Of a stretch of DNA of 47,929 nt, positions 1 through 7,404 are shown in pieces (the first letter of the stretch is position 1; every line of letters begins with the position of its first letter). Source of the stretch: Actinomycetota bacterium. Its GTDB lineage: Bacteria; Actinomycetota; Thermoleophilia; Gaiellales; Gaiellaceae. A program made the position numbers and the translations under genes. The notes below the pieces were generated by a model that did not search any database, was not told the DNA's origin, and worked only from the letters and a program-made list of their open reading frames with translations. The stretch lies in the NCBI GenBank assembly GCA_005883995.1, contig VAXB01000023.1, forward strand, positions 1 to 47,929, written 5' to 3'.

Positions 1-188
1 GGACTGGAACCGACGACGGCGCGAACCGACCAGGTTCCGTTCTCCACCTCCACGTAACCGCGAGACGACTCGAGTAGCTCACACAGGTCCCTCGCCGCTC
101 CCTCTTGCGGCACGTCGAACCAGATGTCGTCGGATTCGTACACGCTGCAGCCATCGTGCCGGGCACGATCGGCGCGCGGTTGACGCAA
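1..188 (-). CDS. hypothetical protein, N-terminal part only (cut by window edge)
   Basis: An open minus-strand frame runs off the left edge. After an in-frame TGA it starts at TTG (188) and reads 62 codons with coding-like composition, including YESDDIWFDVP and a run of acidic and hydrophobic residues resembling a small alpha/beta protein. I do not recognise the family. It begins 6 bases after the stop of the Vps62-like gene on the same strand, so the two could be cotranscribed. No clear ribosome-binding site precedes the TTG; a GTG 14 codons further on is an alternative start. Confidence 0.35.
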   Translation of the reverse strand, partial: MRQPRADRARHDGCSVYESDDIWFDVPQEGAARDLCELLESSRGYVEVENGTWSVRAVVGSS

Positions 189-194
189 TCAGGT

Positions 195-2126
195 CTACTG
201 CGGGTCGGGTAGCAGAGAAAGCTCGACCTCCGCCGGCAGCTTGCCGCGATCGGCCGTCGGCGCGACCTCGGCACGGACCCTCCTGTCGACGTACACGTAG
301 ACCGTGATCACGGCCGTCAGCGGCATCGTGACCGCATAGACGATTCCGGCGACGACGTTCACGAGCCAGAACGGAATGTCGGTGAGAAGGATCAACAGCA
401 CGCCGACCATCGGGCCGGCGACGAGCACGAGAGCGCCCCCCAGGACGATCAGCGACGAGACCTTCAACCACTTCCGGCCCACGAGCCTGCCGCTGCGCCG
501 CAATGCCCCGAATGCAGATGCACGCTCGAGCTCGATCGCCGGAGCGATGAGCGCCCAGCGGCCCGCCAGTAGGACAGCGAGCGGAATCAGGAAGATCGAC
601 GATGCGAGCAGGGAGATGACACCCGCGGCGATCACGAGTGCCCCGAGCAGCGGCACCGCGCTGTCGGCGGCCAACGCGTAGGCACGCAGAGGCCCAACCC
701 TCCGCCCCTCGTCGATTTCGACGAGCGCGCACGCAGTCGCCGCCTGCACGAGACCGAGGCCGAAAAGCGTCAGCGCCGTCCCGATCGCGAGCCCGATGAA
801 GGCGAGGAATCCGCTGCTCTCACCGCCGGTCTGAACCCCGAGGATGTTCGTCGCGTGGAGGATCCCCGTCTGAACGAGTGTGGTCAGCAGCGAGATCGGC
901 ACCAGCACCAGGCCGATCCCGACGAAGAGGAGCAGACGCTGTCCGTACATCCGCCAGGAGGCCGTGAGGATCTGGCCCCACGTGCGCTGCCGGGCCAGCC
1001 GGAGCGGAGCAGTCGGACGCCACGTCACTCGCCCGAGGAGAAGCAACGCGATCAGAAGAAGCCCAGCCACGAGGAGAGCGAACTCGAGCGTGTGGTTGAC
1101 AAGACGTACCAGGGCTTTGGATCCGCCACCGACCGCGCCGCAGAAGAAACCGGTCGCGCCCGGACCGAATAGGGTCCCTCCCGGGACGGTGTAGCTGCGG
1201 TCTCGCCACCCCTCCGACCACCGGATCGGCTCCGTCCATTGTTCCTTCAGGTTCGGCCCGGTCGGGCCGTTGAAGAACGCCGGCCGCAGCTCGCCCCAAC
1301 GTCCCAGGAAGGCGATCCACGGAAAGGATGTCCTTGCCTGCGACGGGTCGCTCGGGATCGTCCGCACCACCGGCCGGACGTCGAACGTCGGTCCACGCGT
1401 GTCGTCGCAGCCGACCCCTTGCTCGGCCGAGCTGCCGAGATAGAGGTTCTCGCCGTAGAAATTGGCGTTCGAACCGGCTGCCGGGTGGACGACGGGGTGC
1501 GTCCCGCCGACACGCTCGAGCTTCTCGTCGCCCCATGCCGCGCGCTCTGCGCCTTCGTGCTGGCTGTAGCCGATCTCAACCGGGGTGCGCTGGAGCGCCT
1601 GCGCAGCGCTCGAGGCGTCGAAAACGAGCTGCACCATCTCCCAGTCACCCTCGTGCAGGTTGTTCCAGTCATTGAAGACGTAGAAGAACCAGTACTGCAG
1701 CGCGAGCTTCCCCGGGAACCCGAGCTCGCGTACCACGTGCGCGTAGACCGTCGGCTTCTGGCCAACCGTAATCCGGCGTTCCCACCACAGGTACGTGCAC
1801 CCGGGATCGAGCGCGCTTCCCGGAAAGTCGAGGTGGTAGTCGTAGAGGCCGGCGGCGAGATCGTTCGCCGTCGGACCGATCTTGACGAGGTCGCCGCCCC
1901 CCCATGGGCCTCGCAGCGCAACCGTCGGCTCCCCGAACAGCGCATCGACGTTGATCGGGATGTACGGCTTGCCGGGTCCGCATTCCCCACGGTGCGCGAC
2001 GATGCGCACGACGGGCGCGTAGCGCTCGGCGAGCGCGGTTTCCTGGACGCGGTCGGCGGATGCGGTTGCGGTCGCGACGAGCGCGACGAGTGAAGCGGCG
2101 ATCAGAACGACGAATCGGGCCGGCAC
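195..2126 (-). CDS. secreted Vps62-like domain fused to a polytopic membrane domain
   Basis: The 643-residue product starts at GTG. A signal peptide (about residues 1-24) is followed by an extracytoplasmic domain with the Vps62-related signature: an aromatic YWFFYVFNDWNN stretch followed by HEGDWE at about 158-163. That domain runs to about residue 335. The C-terminal half, from about 340, carries about six hydrophobic helices, including a LALLLAG-type segment and the repeated glycine/leucine-rich helices of the glycerophosphodiester-phosphodiesterase-like membrane domain found in many Actinobacteria. The tail is short and charged. The first domain should lie outside the membrane. Vps62-like domains in bacteria have no established enzymatic role, so function is unknown. 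It is a single-gene unit apart from the partial gene downstream. Confidence 0.75.
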   Translation of the reverse strand: MPARFVVLIAASLVALVATATASADRVQETALAERYAPVVRIVAHRGECGPGKPYIPINVDALFGEPTVALRGPWGGGDLVKIGPTANDLAAGLYDYHLDFPGSALDPGCTYLWWERRITVGQKPTVYAHVVRELGFPGKLALQYWFFYVFNDWNNLHEGDWEMVQLVFDASSAAQALQRTPVEIGYSQHEGAERAAWGDEKLERVGGTHPVVHPAAGSNANFYGENLYLGSSAEQGVGCDDTRGPTFDVRPVVRTIPSDPSQARTSFPWIAFLGRWGELRPAFFNGPTGPNLKEQWTEPIRWSEGWRDRSYTVPGGTLFGPGATGFFCGAVGGGSKALVRLVNHTLEFALLVAGLLLIALLLLGRVTWRPTAPLRLARQRTWGQILTASWRMYGQRLLLFVGIGLVLVPISLLTTLVQTGILHATNILGVQTGGESSGFLAFIGLAIGTALTLFGLGLVQAATACALVEIDEGRRVGPLRAYALAADSAVPLLGALVIAAGVISLLASSIFLIPLAVLLAGRWALIAPAIELERASAFGALRRSGRLVGRKWLKVSSLIVLGGALVLVAGPMVGVLLILLTDIPFWLVNVVAGIVYAVTMPLTAVITVYVYVDRRVRAEVAPTADRGKLPAEVELSLLPDPQ

Positions 2127-2199
2127 GCGTCACGAAAACCGTATGTCATGGGTACGTCGACCTCTATCTCGCGCCGGCCGTCTCGTCCGAGAGCCGTTC

Positions 2200-2665
2200 A
2201 ACCGAGGGAGCAGGCGCCGAGACGACAGGTCGAGCCCGAGTTGTCGCGACAGGAAGGCGGCAGCGAGCTGCCCCTTCGCGCTGTTCCCGGCACTGTCGAG
2301 CCGGGGGGCGAACGTCCCGAGGCCGCCCTTCCCGGGCGAGACCGTGACGATTCCGCCGCCGATGCCGCTCTTGCCCGGAAGACCGATCACGTACAGCCAG
2401 TCGCCTGACGTTTCGACAGGCCGGCAGTCGCCATGACCGCAAGGGTGAAATGGCAGGTCGTCGCGTCGATCACCCGCTCTCCGGTCACGGAATTGACGCC
2501 GCCGTCGGCGAGTGTCGCGCCATCACGCCGAGGTCGCGGGCGGTCACGCTCAACGAGCACTGCCTCGTGTAGAGATCGACCGCCTCTTCCGCATCGCAAA
2601 TAGATCCGCCCAACGCTCTCCAGCAGGCGCGCGATGCTCGTTTGATCGATGCCAGGCTGACGATG
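2200..2665 (-). pseudogene. glutaminase A family remnant, C-terminal half with three single-base indels
   Basis: On the minus strand three frames join into one glutaminase-like sequence (serine-type glutaminase, glutamine to glutamate plus ammonia). The pieces in order are SIARLLESVGRIY, then DLYTRQCSLSVTARDL, then ATLADGGVNSVTGERV, then GDWLYVIGLPGKSGIGGG and PGKGGLGTFAPRLDSAGNS. The joins need one extra T near 2,590, one missing base near 2,520 and one missing base near 2,415. Restoring these three bases gives the canonical family order without gaps. The N-terminal half, with the first catalytic serine and lysine, is absent. Repeated independent indels plus the missing half argue for decay rather than one sequencing error. 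The tail past about 2,225 has drifted. Confidence 0.8.
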
Positions 2666-2894
2666 CCGATGAGCTCGAGGCGTTCGGACTCGCGAAGCCG
2701 CCGGCGCACGACGTCGGCTCGGTCCGGCGAGGCGAAGACCCCGAGGATCATCTGTAGCGGCGAGTTGCGCGGGGGTGGCGTGGTATCTCTGTCCAATGTC
2801 AGACCACGGTCGGAACGACGGTTCGACGCGAGCTTCGACCGACGAGCCTATGGAGAAGGGCTCAGAACGCGCTCAGCGGCTCGTCAAGCTTGCG

Positions 2895-3392
2895 TCAAGA
2901 GGTCACGCCGATGTCGCGGAGGCGGCGGCGGCGAGCTCGCAACCGAAGCAGGTGATATGGAAGCGCGACGAGGCAGAGGAGCTCTCGAAGGAGCAGACGG
3001 ACCGGAGGCCGACCTGCCGGGGACGACGTGCGCACCGCGACATCCGGAAGTGCCGCGCGCACGAGCGCTCCGGCGCGTAACGCGTGCCAACGCGACGTGA
3101 CGACGGTCACCTCGGTCGCGCCGAGGCTGCGCGCGGCCGCGGCGACACTCGCGGCGTTCCCTCGCGTATTGCGCGCGCTGCCGTCCTTGATCAGCTGTAC
3201 GTTCTTGCCGTTCCACGCGGCGCGCATCAGCTCCGCTTCGTCGGCGCCGTCACGCCAACGACCCCGGCCCGAGAGCAGGACGACGTCGTTGCCGATGGCG
3301 ATGTCCTCGGCCTGCCGAAGTCGCTCCGCGCACAGCGCGTGAAGCGCCTTCGTGCGCCGCTCGGAGTAACCGAAAACTGCGATCAGATGCAC
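2895..3392 (-). CDS. DUF218 (YdcF/ElyC/SanA-like) family protein
   Basis: The 165-residue protein has the DUF218 core: VVLLSGRG, then EAELMRAAW, then SARNTRGNA and a TEVTVVTSRWHALRA segment, which are the conserved acidic and arginine motifs of this Rossmann-like fold. The C-terminal 35 residues are basic with a hydrophobic stretch (LLCLVALPYHLLRL), perhaps a membrane-peripheral helix. GTG at 3,392 is preferred because it lies two bases past the stop of the upstream glycosyltransferase; an in-frame TTG at 3,413 would overlap that gene. Some family members act in envelope polysaccharide metabolism, which fits the glycosyltransferase neighbour, but the substrate is unknown. Confidence 0.75.
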   Translation of the reverse strand: MHLIAVFGYSERRTKALHALCAERLRQAEDIAIGNDVVLLSGRGRWRDGADEAELMRAAWNGKNVQLIKDGSARNTRGNAASVAAAARSLGATEVTVVTSRWHALRAGALVRAALPDVAVRTSSPAGRPPVRLLLRELLCLVALPYHLLRLRARRRRLRDIGVTS

Positions 3393-3394
3393 CC

Positions 3395-4207
3395 TCAGCC
3401 GCGCTGCCGCCAACGGTCGAACGCGACCAGGGTGCCGATGATCGTGACTACCACCAGCACCGCTTTCTTGCCTCGCAGCTTCGACTCGCCGCTCGCGCGC
3501 GGCCGCATGTCGACGGGAACCTCGTCAACGCGCAAGCCGGCCTGCTGAAGCCGCAGGAGCCCCTGTACCTCCGGCGCCTCACTCGTGTACGGACGTGCAA
3601 GCAGAGGCAGCGCCGCGGCGTTCACCGCGTACATGCCGCTCGTCGCGTCGAGGAACGGCCTGCGGAGGGCGATGCGCATCGCTCGCCGCAGCAGCGCAGT
3701 GCCGAAACGCCGCGCGCCTGACGGCTTGTATCTATAGGACTCGAATCCGTCGCCGCTGGCGAAGCGCGATCCGACGGCGACGTCACATCCCCCCGCGCGA
3801 ACACGCTCCAGGAGGCGACCGAGCTCGCCGGCGGGATGCTGCCCGTCCGCGTCGACGCGCCCGCAGTACGCGTATTCGTGCTCCATTGCGTAGCCGTAGC
3901 CGGCGGCAATCCCCGCGGGAAGCCCGCGGTTCGCGCCGAACGAGATCACGTGCGCGCCGCTTTCGCGGGCGACCGCTGCCGTTCGGTCGATGGAGCCGTC
4001 GTCGACCACGAGGACGTCGGCCTGCGGAAGCTCCTGCTGCAGTTCCTCGAGCACAGCCGGAAGGTTGTCCTCCTCGTTCCAGGCAGGGACGAAGACGAGC
4101 GTGTCGCTACGGCCGCCGGCTGACGGTGTGTGCGTACCGTCGGAGCAGCCGACGATGCCGTCGGACCGGCGAAGCCGACAGGGAGGAGACGACGGTGACG
4201 GAGACAA
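3395..4207 (-). CDS. family 2 glycosyltransferase (dolichol-phosphate-mannose-synthase-like)
   Basis: A cytoplasmic or membrane-associated GT-A fold enzyme that would transfer a sugar from a nucleotide donor to a lipid or polymer acceptor. Visible motifs are VFVPAWNEEDNL (nucleotide-binding start), VLVVDDGSIDRT, the RVDADGQH metal-binding DxD motif, and the family GSRF and SGMYAV segments. The C-terminus has a short hydrophobic stretch (VLVVVTIIGTLVAF). The frame opens at TTG (4,207) and the true start is uncertain because no ATG or GTG lies before the conserved core. Its 5' end overlaps the divergent start region of the M20 pseudogene. It forms a tight pair with the downstream DUF218 gene, suggesting a shared role in envelope glycan assembly (inference). 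Confidence 0.8.
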   Translation of the reverse strand: MSPSPSSPPCRLRRSDGIVGCSDGTHTPSAGGRSDTLVFVPAWNEEDNLPAVLEELQQELPQADVLVVDDGSIDRTAAVARESGAHVISFGANRGLPAGIAAGYGYAMEHEYAYCGRVDADGQHPAGELGRLLERVRAGGCDVAVGSRFASGDGFESYRYKPSGARRFGTALLRRAMRIALRRPFLDATSGMYAVNAAALPLLARPYTSEAPEVQGLLRLQQAGLRVDEVPVDMRPRASGESKLRGKKAVLVVVTIIGTLVAFDRWRQRG

Positions 4208-4650
4208 CGTCCGCCACGACGCCAGGCGCTCGAGCGGCGGAGAAAGTCACGTCGCTCATGCCGGGGTTGACGGAGGAACTCTCCCGCCTCGTCGCGATCC
4301 CGTCAGTGTCGGTCCCCGGTCGTCTTGACGAGCCGCTCCTGGAAGCGCACGACATCGTGTCACGGCTGTTCGCCGATGCCGGCGTCGACGTCGGGCGGCT
4401 CGATCTCCCCGACACCGCGCCGGTCGTGGTCGGTCGGATCGAAGCGCCGCCCGGCGCGCCGACGGTACTGCTCTACAGCCACTATGACGTCGCCGCGGGC
4501 GGTGACGAGACTCTGTGGGATTCGCCGCCCTTCGAGCCCAGCTTGCGTGACGGCGCGATCTTCGGTCGCGGGACGACGGCGCTGCGTGGGATGGCCAACG
4601 TCGTCGTCGAGGTCCGCACGCTCGAGTCCGGGAAGCACAGCGGCCAGTGA
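4195..4650 (+). pseudogene. M20-family dipeptidase, internally deleted and truncated
   Basis: A strong ribosome-binding site (GGGAGGAG at 4,181-4,188) precedes GTG at 4,195 by six bases. The first 130 or so residues match the N-terminal catalytic domain of M20/M25/M40 zinc dipeptidases, including LVAIPSVSVPG, VLLYSHYDV with the metal-binding H96 and D98, and WDSPPFEP...DGAIFGRG. The reading then jumps, in frame, from the GRG motif to VEVRTLESGKHSG, which in full-length relatives lies in the lid domain roughly a hundred residues later, and it stops at 4,650. Normal members are about 450 residues, so most of the metal site and the lid are gone. It is unlikely to be active although its start signals are intact. 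Confidence 0.8.
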
Positions 4651-4716
4651 AGTGGCTCGGGTTCCAGGTGGACGCGGATGGTGGATCACCGGCCCCGACA
4701 ATCAACACAACAGGAC

Positions 4717-5634
4717 TCAGAATGCGTTGGCGGCCGACTTCCACGCCCGGAGGCGCTGCGCGATGAGCTCGGCCCGTTCCTCCTCGCTCCCGCCCTCCAG
4801 CACCTGGAGGTCTGTGGGCTTGGCTCGAAGGTAGACGCCGGCGGTTCGGGCATTCAGCCCGGGGTCGCGATCCGACCGTGTCGTCCAGTACCCGGTGGCG
4901 CGGTCGGCGGTCTCCACCTTGATCTCGCCGGTGCCCTCGAGCTGCGGGGCATTGGGATGTCGAGGGCGCTCCCCCTTCCAGAAGTAGAAGACGCTGGCCG
5001 GATCCTTGTGCTCCTTCGCAGCCTCGCTCCAGTACCGGGCCGACAGGGTGCCGTCCTCCTGCCAGGCCCGGCCGGTCACGTTCAGGCCACCGTCGCGATC
5101 CCGCGTGATGCTCAGCAGGCCTACAGCCGACGGTTCGCTCTGGCTCCGCGTGGTAAGCGAGAGCTGCCACCACAGCCCCTCGACCGGGCCGCGGCGGCCC
5201 TCGGTCTCGATCGCCTTACGAAGCTTCTGGTTGATCGCGCGAACCTCCGCCGGGGCGGCGGCCGGGTCGTAGCGGACGGAGGTCAGCCCGAGCAAGTCGC
5301 TCGGCAGTTTCGAACCGGTCGCGTGGAGGATGAACGTGCGCCGGATGCCGAGCGCGCCGCCGAACAGGCCGGCCTCGAACACTACGTTGTCGCGCGGCGA
5401 GGCCTGGCCGGACTGGGACGCATCCGTCATCGTCCAGTCGTCCTGTGCGAACACGAACGCGGCGAAATCGACTTCCTGGGAGAGTTCGACGAGCCGGTCT
5501 AGGGTGGACCGCCCCGGGTTGAACGTGGTCGTCCAGGGCTCGACGTCGACGACGTCCGCGAGTCCACGCGTGATTGCCTGGAGCAGTTTGGCCTGCTTGC
5601 CCGACGACCCGAGGAAGATGCGCGGCTTGTTCAA
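4717..5634 (-). CDS. TIR-like domain effector with uncharacterised beta-rich C-terminal domain
   Basis: The 305-residue protein opens with the predicted nucleotide-binding TIR-like domain of the Cap12/PycTIR type (PF10137). Evidence is RIFLGSSGKQAKLL at 5-18, the WTTTFNPG segment at 34-41, FAAFVFAQDD at 57-66, RDNVVFEAGLFGG at 81-93 with E87 in the position of the catalytic glutamate of bacterial TIR NAD hydrolases, and LPSDLLGLT at 110-118. Residues from about 150 onward form a separate domain rich in beta-strand patterns (GLWWQLSL, GLLSITRD, SVFYFWKG, GTGEIKVE, GYWTTR). I infer a lipocalin-like barrel, possibly a ligand sensor, but recognise no family. No cyclase, STING or partner gene is adjacent. 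Its first 12 codons and upstream DNA are duplicated at 6,454-6,768. Confidence 0.75.
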   Translation of the reverse strand: MNKPRIFLGSSGKQAKLLQAITRGLADVVDVEPWTTTFNPGRSTLDRLVELSQEVDFAAFVFAQDDWTMTDASQSGQASPRDNVVFEAGLFGGALGIRRTFILHATGSKLPSDLLGLTSVRYDPAAAPAEVRAINQKLRKAIETEGRRGPVEGLWWQLSLTTRSQSEPSAVGLLSITRDRDGGLNVTGRAWQEDGTLSARYWSEAAKEHKDPASVFYFWKGERPRHPNAPQLEGTGEIKVETADRATGYWTTRSDRDPGLNARTAGVYLRAKPTDLQVLEGGSEEERAELIAQRLRAWKSAANAF

Positions 5635-5914
5635 GCGCGATTCATCATCATGGACACGGCGACACGCTATTCGCGAACACCGGCACAGGCGAGAGTGGCC
5701 ACGGTCGCGCCGACACTACGGAGCCGTAAGCAGATGCATTGATTCGAGGACCCGGTTCGCCTTGCTTATGACGGTCCGATGAGCAGGCTTCGTGGCGAAC
5801 TCAACCCACAGGTCAAACGCACGCTCGCGGTATGTGAAATCAACGCGTGCGAATGCGTGCGACAGCGGCATCCCTTCGACCGGAGCGGCAAAGTCCGACG
5901 AGCGCAGCTGGATG
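5600..5914. repeat. 315-bp direct repeat, copy 1
   Basis: This segment is repeated at 6,454-6,768 (offset 854 bases). I find one difference, C at 5,714 against G at 6,568. It contains the first 12 codons of the TIR gene, the spacer, and the C-terminal 66 or so codons of a minus-strand secreted-protein gene. Its left end lies inside the intact TIR gene; its right end coincides with a break in the secreted-protein gene. Confidence 0.97.
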
Positions 5915-6167
5915 CATTGATCGCGCCGTCGTCGCCATCGGCGCGAGGCAGCTTGAGGCTGGCGGCGTGCAGGATTGGTAGTCCGCGGCTTCGCTTGTAG
6001 ATCACGCCGGTCCAACCGACAGGGAGCCGGATGGAGATGCCGTGCCCGCGGAGCACCAAAGGCTGTGGCGTGTCGCCGCCGGATGCAAACGACGCTCCGG
6101 CAAGAACGAACGCGCCGACGACCGCAGTTGCGCTCGACATTCGTAGGCTGCGCCGCCGGCGGTGCAC
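5716..6167 (-). pseudogene. secreted protein of unknown function, interrupted at a repeat boundary
   Basis: The N-terminal part (GTG at 6,167, or ATG at 6,140) has a signal peptide with an HRRRRSLR basic region, a hydrophobic core AVVGAFVLAGASFA, and then HGISIRLPVGWTGVIYKR, typical of small secreted proteins in this group. The frame is lost after GDDGAIN at about 5,915. The C-terminal part continues in another frame (IQLRSSDFAAPVEG to VLESMHLLTAP, ending at 5,716) and is itself coherent. The two parts look like the ends of one protein with a middle section missing. The junction falls at 5,914/5,915, the end of the 315-bp repeat. An 11-base word (GATGCATTGAT) occurs both at 5,733 and at 5,911, so microhomology may have mediated the deletion. 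Confidence 0.6.
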
Positions 6168-6345
6168 CGCACCGATTGTAGGTGTGGGGCTCCAAGGGGC
6201 ATCCCGCATCGCTTGCGTAAGTGAGCACACCCTCGACCTTCCGCGCAACCGGTCAGTTGACGGGCCTCCGATGACTTCCGGCCGGCAGTGGCGTCTGAAG
6301 CAGTAGCGACAGGTCCACACGCCCCGAGACCAAGGAGCTCTGATC

Positions 6346-6846
6346 ATGCGGAAGCTGATAGCGACGGTGTTCAACTACTCGCTCGACGGCCTCATCGCCG
6401 ACGAGGGCACCGAGTTTTGGAAGTTTTGCTTCGACCTCCCCGAGAACCGTGACCCCGACGACCCGAGGAAGATGCGCGGCTTGTTCAAGCGCGATTCATC
6501 ATCATGGACACGGCGACACGCTATTCGCGAACACCGGCACAGGCGAGAGTGGCCACGGTCGCGCCGAGACTACGGAGCCGTAAGCAGATGCATTGATTCG
6601 AGGACCCGGTTCGCCTTGCTTATGACGGTCCGATGAGCAGGCTTCGTGGCGAACTCAACCCACAGGTCAAACGCACGCTCGCGGTATGTGAAATCAACGC
6701 GTGCGAATGCGTGCGACAGCGGCATCCCTTCGACCGGAGCGGCAAAGTCCGACGAGCGCAGCTGGATGTCGTACCGGCTCGACCTGGTCTCCAGCACCGC
6801 CTCCAACAACGGGATCGTCGAGCTGCAGTACCGGCGGCACCGCTAA
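6346..6846 (+). pseudogene. dihydrofolate-reductase/RibD-C family gene with its centre replaced by the repeat
   Basis: A good ribosome-binding site (AAGGAG, 6,332-6,337) precedes ATG 6,346. The first 36 codons (MRKLIATVFNYSLDGLIADE through LPENRD) are the start of a RibD-C/DHFR-like reductase. After 6,453 the sequence becomes the 315-bp repeat and the frame stops at 6,636. From 6,769, SYRLDLVSSTASNNGIVELQY followed by a stop at 6,846 is the matching C-terminus of the same family. About 130 residues of a typical 190-residue protein are therefore missing, replaced by unrelated DNA of 105 codons. The N- and C-terminal parts are in the same frame. No NADPH site remains, so the gene is dead. Confidence 0.85.
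6454..6768. repeat. 315-bp direct repeat, copy 2, inside the DHFR-like gene
   Basis: Near-identical copy of 5,600-5,914 in the same orientation. It carries a non-functional copy of the TIR gene start (6,454-6,488, 12 codons) and of the 3' end of the secreted-protein gene (minus strand, stop at 6,570). Both its ends are exact junctions with the DHFR-like gene. I see no terminal inverted repeats, no transposase and no target-site duplication. Confidence 0.97.
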
Positions 6847-6901
6847 ACCGAGCGGCCCAGTCCGCAGGCAGAATCGAGCACCAACGAGGAGGTGTGCGTT
6901 C

Positions 6902-7351
6902 GTGGAGTCACGCTTGCACGTCATCACACTTGCTGTCGGCGATCTCGACCGCGCGCTCGCGTTCTACCGCGACGGGCTCGGCTTCAATTCCGAAGGGATC
7001 ATCGGGATCGAGTGGTCGGATGAGCGCACGGGCGCTAACGGTGCCGTCGCGCTATTCACGCTCGACGACGGCTTGATGCTCAGCCTGTATCCGCGTCGCG
7101 ACCTCGCGATGGATGCCGAAATCGATCTAAGCCCGGCGCATGGAGGCGAGTTCAGTCTCGGACACCTCGTGCAGAGTCGTGACGACGTCGACCGGCTGCT
7201 TCGCGAGGCCGAAGCCGCGGGCGCCACCGTCACACAAGCGCACGACCGGCCCTGGGGCATCTATTCCGGGTACTTCCGCGACCCCGACGGCCACCTCTGG
7301 GAAGTGATCTGGAACCCCGGTCGGGTGCCATCGCCACGGGAAGGAGACTGA
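6902..7351 (+). CDS. VOC/glyoxalase-fold protein
   Basis: The 149-residue single-domain protein shows both halves of the vicinal-oxygen-chelate fold: LHVITLAVGDLDRALAFYRDGLGF at the start and GIYSGYFRDPDGHLWEVIW near the end. Candidate metal ligands are the early histidine (HVITL) and the late glutamate (LWEV). GTG at 6,902 is chosen because a GAGGAGG ribosome-binding site lies at 6,886-6,892; the frame upstream of it is open but belongs to the repeat and DHFR-like region. Substrate cannot be assigned: the family includes glyoxalases, dioxygenases and antibiotic-binding proteins. Confidence 0.85.
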   Translation: MESRLHVITLAVGDLDRALAFYRDGLGFNSEGIIGIEWSDERTGANGAVALFTLDDGLMLSLYPRRDLAMDAEIDLSPAHGGEFSLGHLVQSRDDVDRLLREAEAAGATVTQAHDRPWGIYSGYFRDPDGHLWEVIWNPGRVPSPREGD

Positions 7352-7404
7352 TCGCGGAGATCGCCGGCCGACTCGCCTGCCGCGCGAAACAGTGGGATGA
7401 TCGG

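Noticed and set aside
1239-2093. Long plus-strand open frame opposite the Vps62-like gene
   Set aside because: It is an antisense shadow: arginine-rich with no domain, while the minus strand has a signal peptide, motifs and helices.
4717-5634. A complete CBASS, Pycsar or Thoeris system around the TIR gene
   Set aside because: No cyclase, STING, ThsA-like or other partner gene lies within several kilobases on either side.
5600-6768. The 315-bp repeat as an insertion sequence or CRISPR unit
   Set aside because: No transposase, no terminal inverted repeats, no target duplication, only two copies, and it consists of pieces of ordinary genes.
6570-6809. Minus-strand 79-residue frame in repeat copy 2
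   Set aside because: It is the duplicated tail of the secreted-protein gene joined to antisense DHFR sequence; there is no signal peptide or start context.
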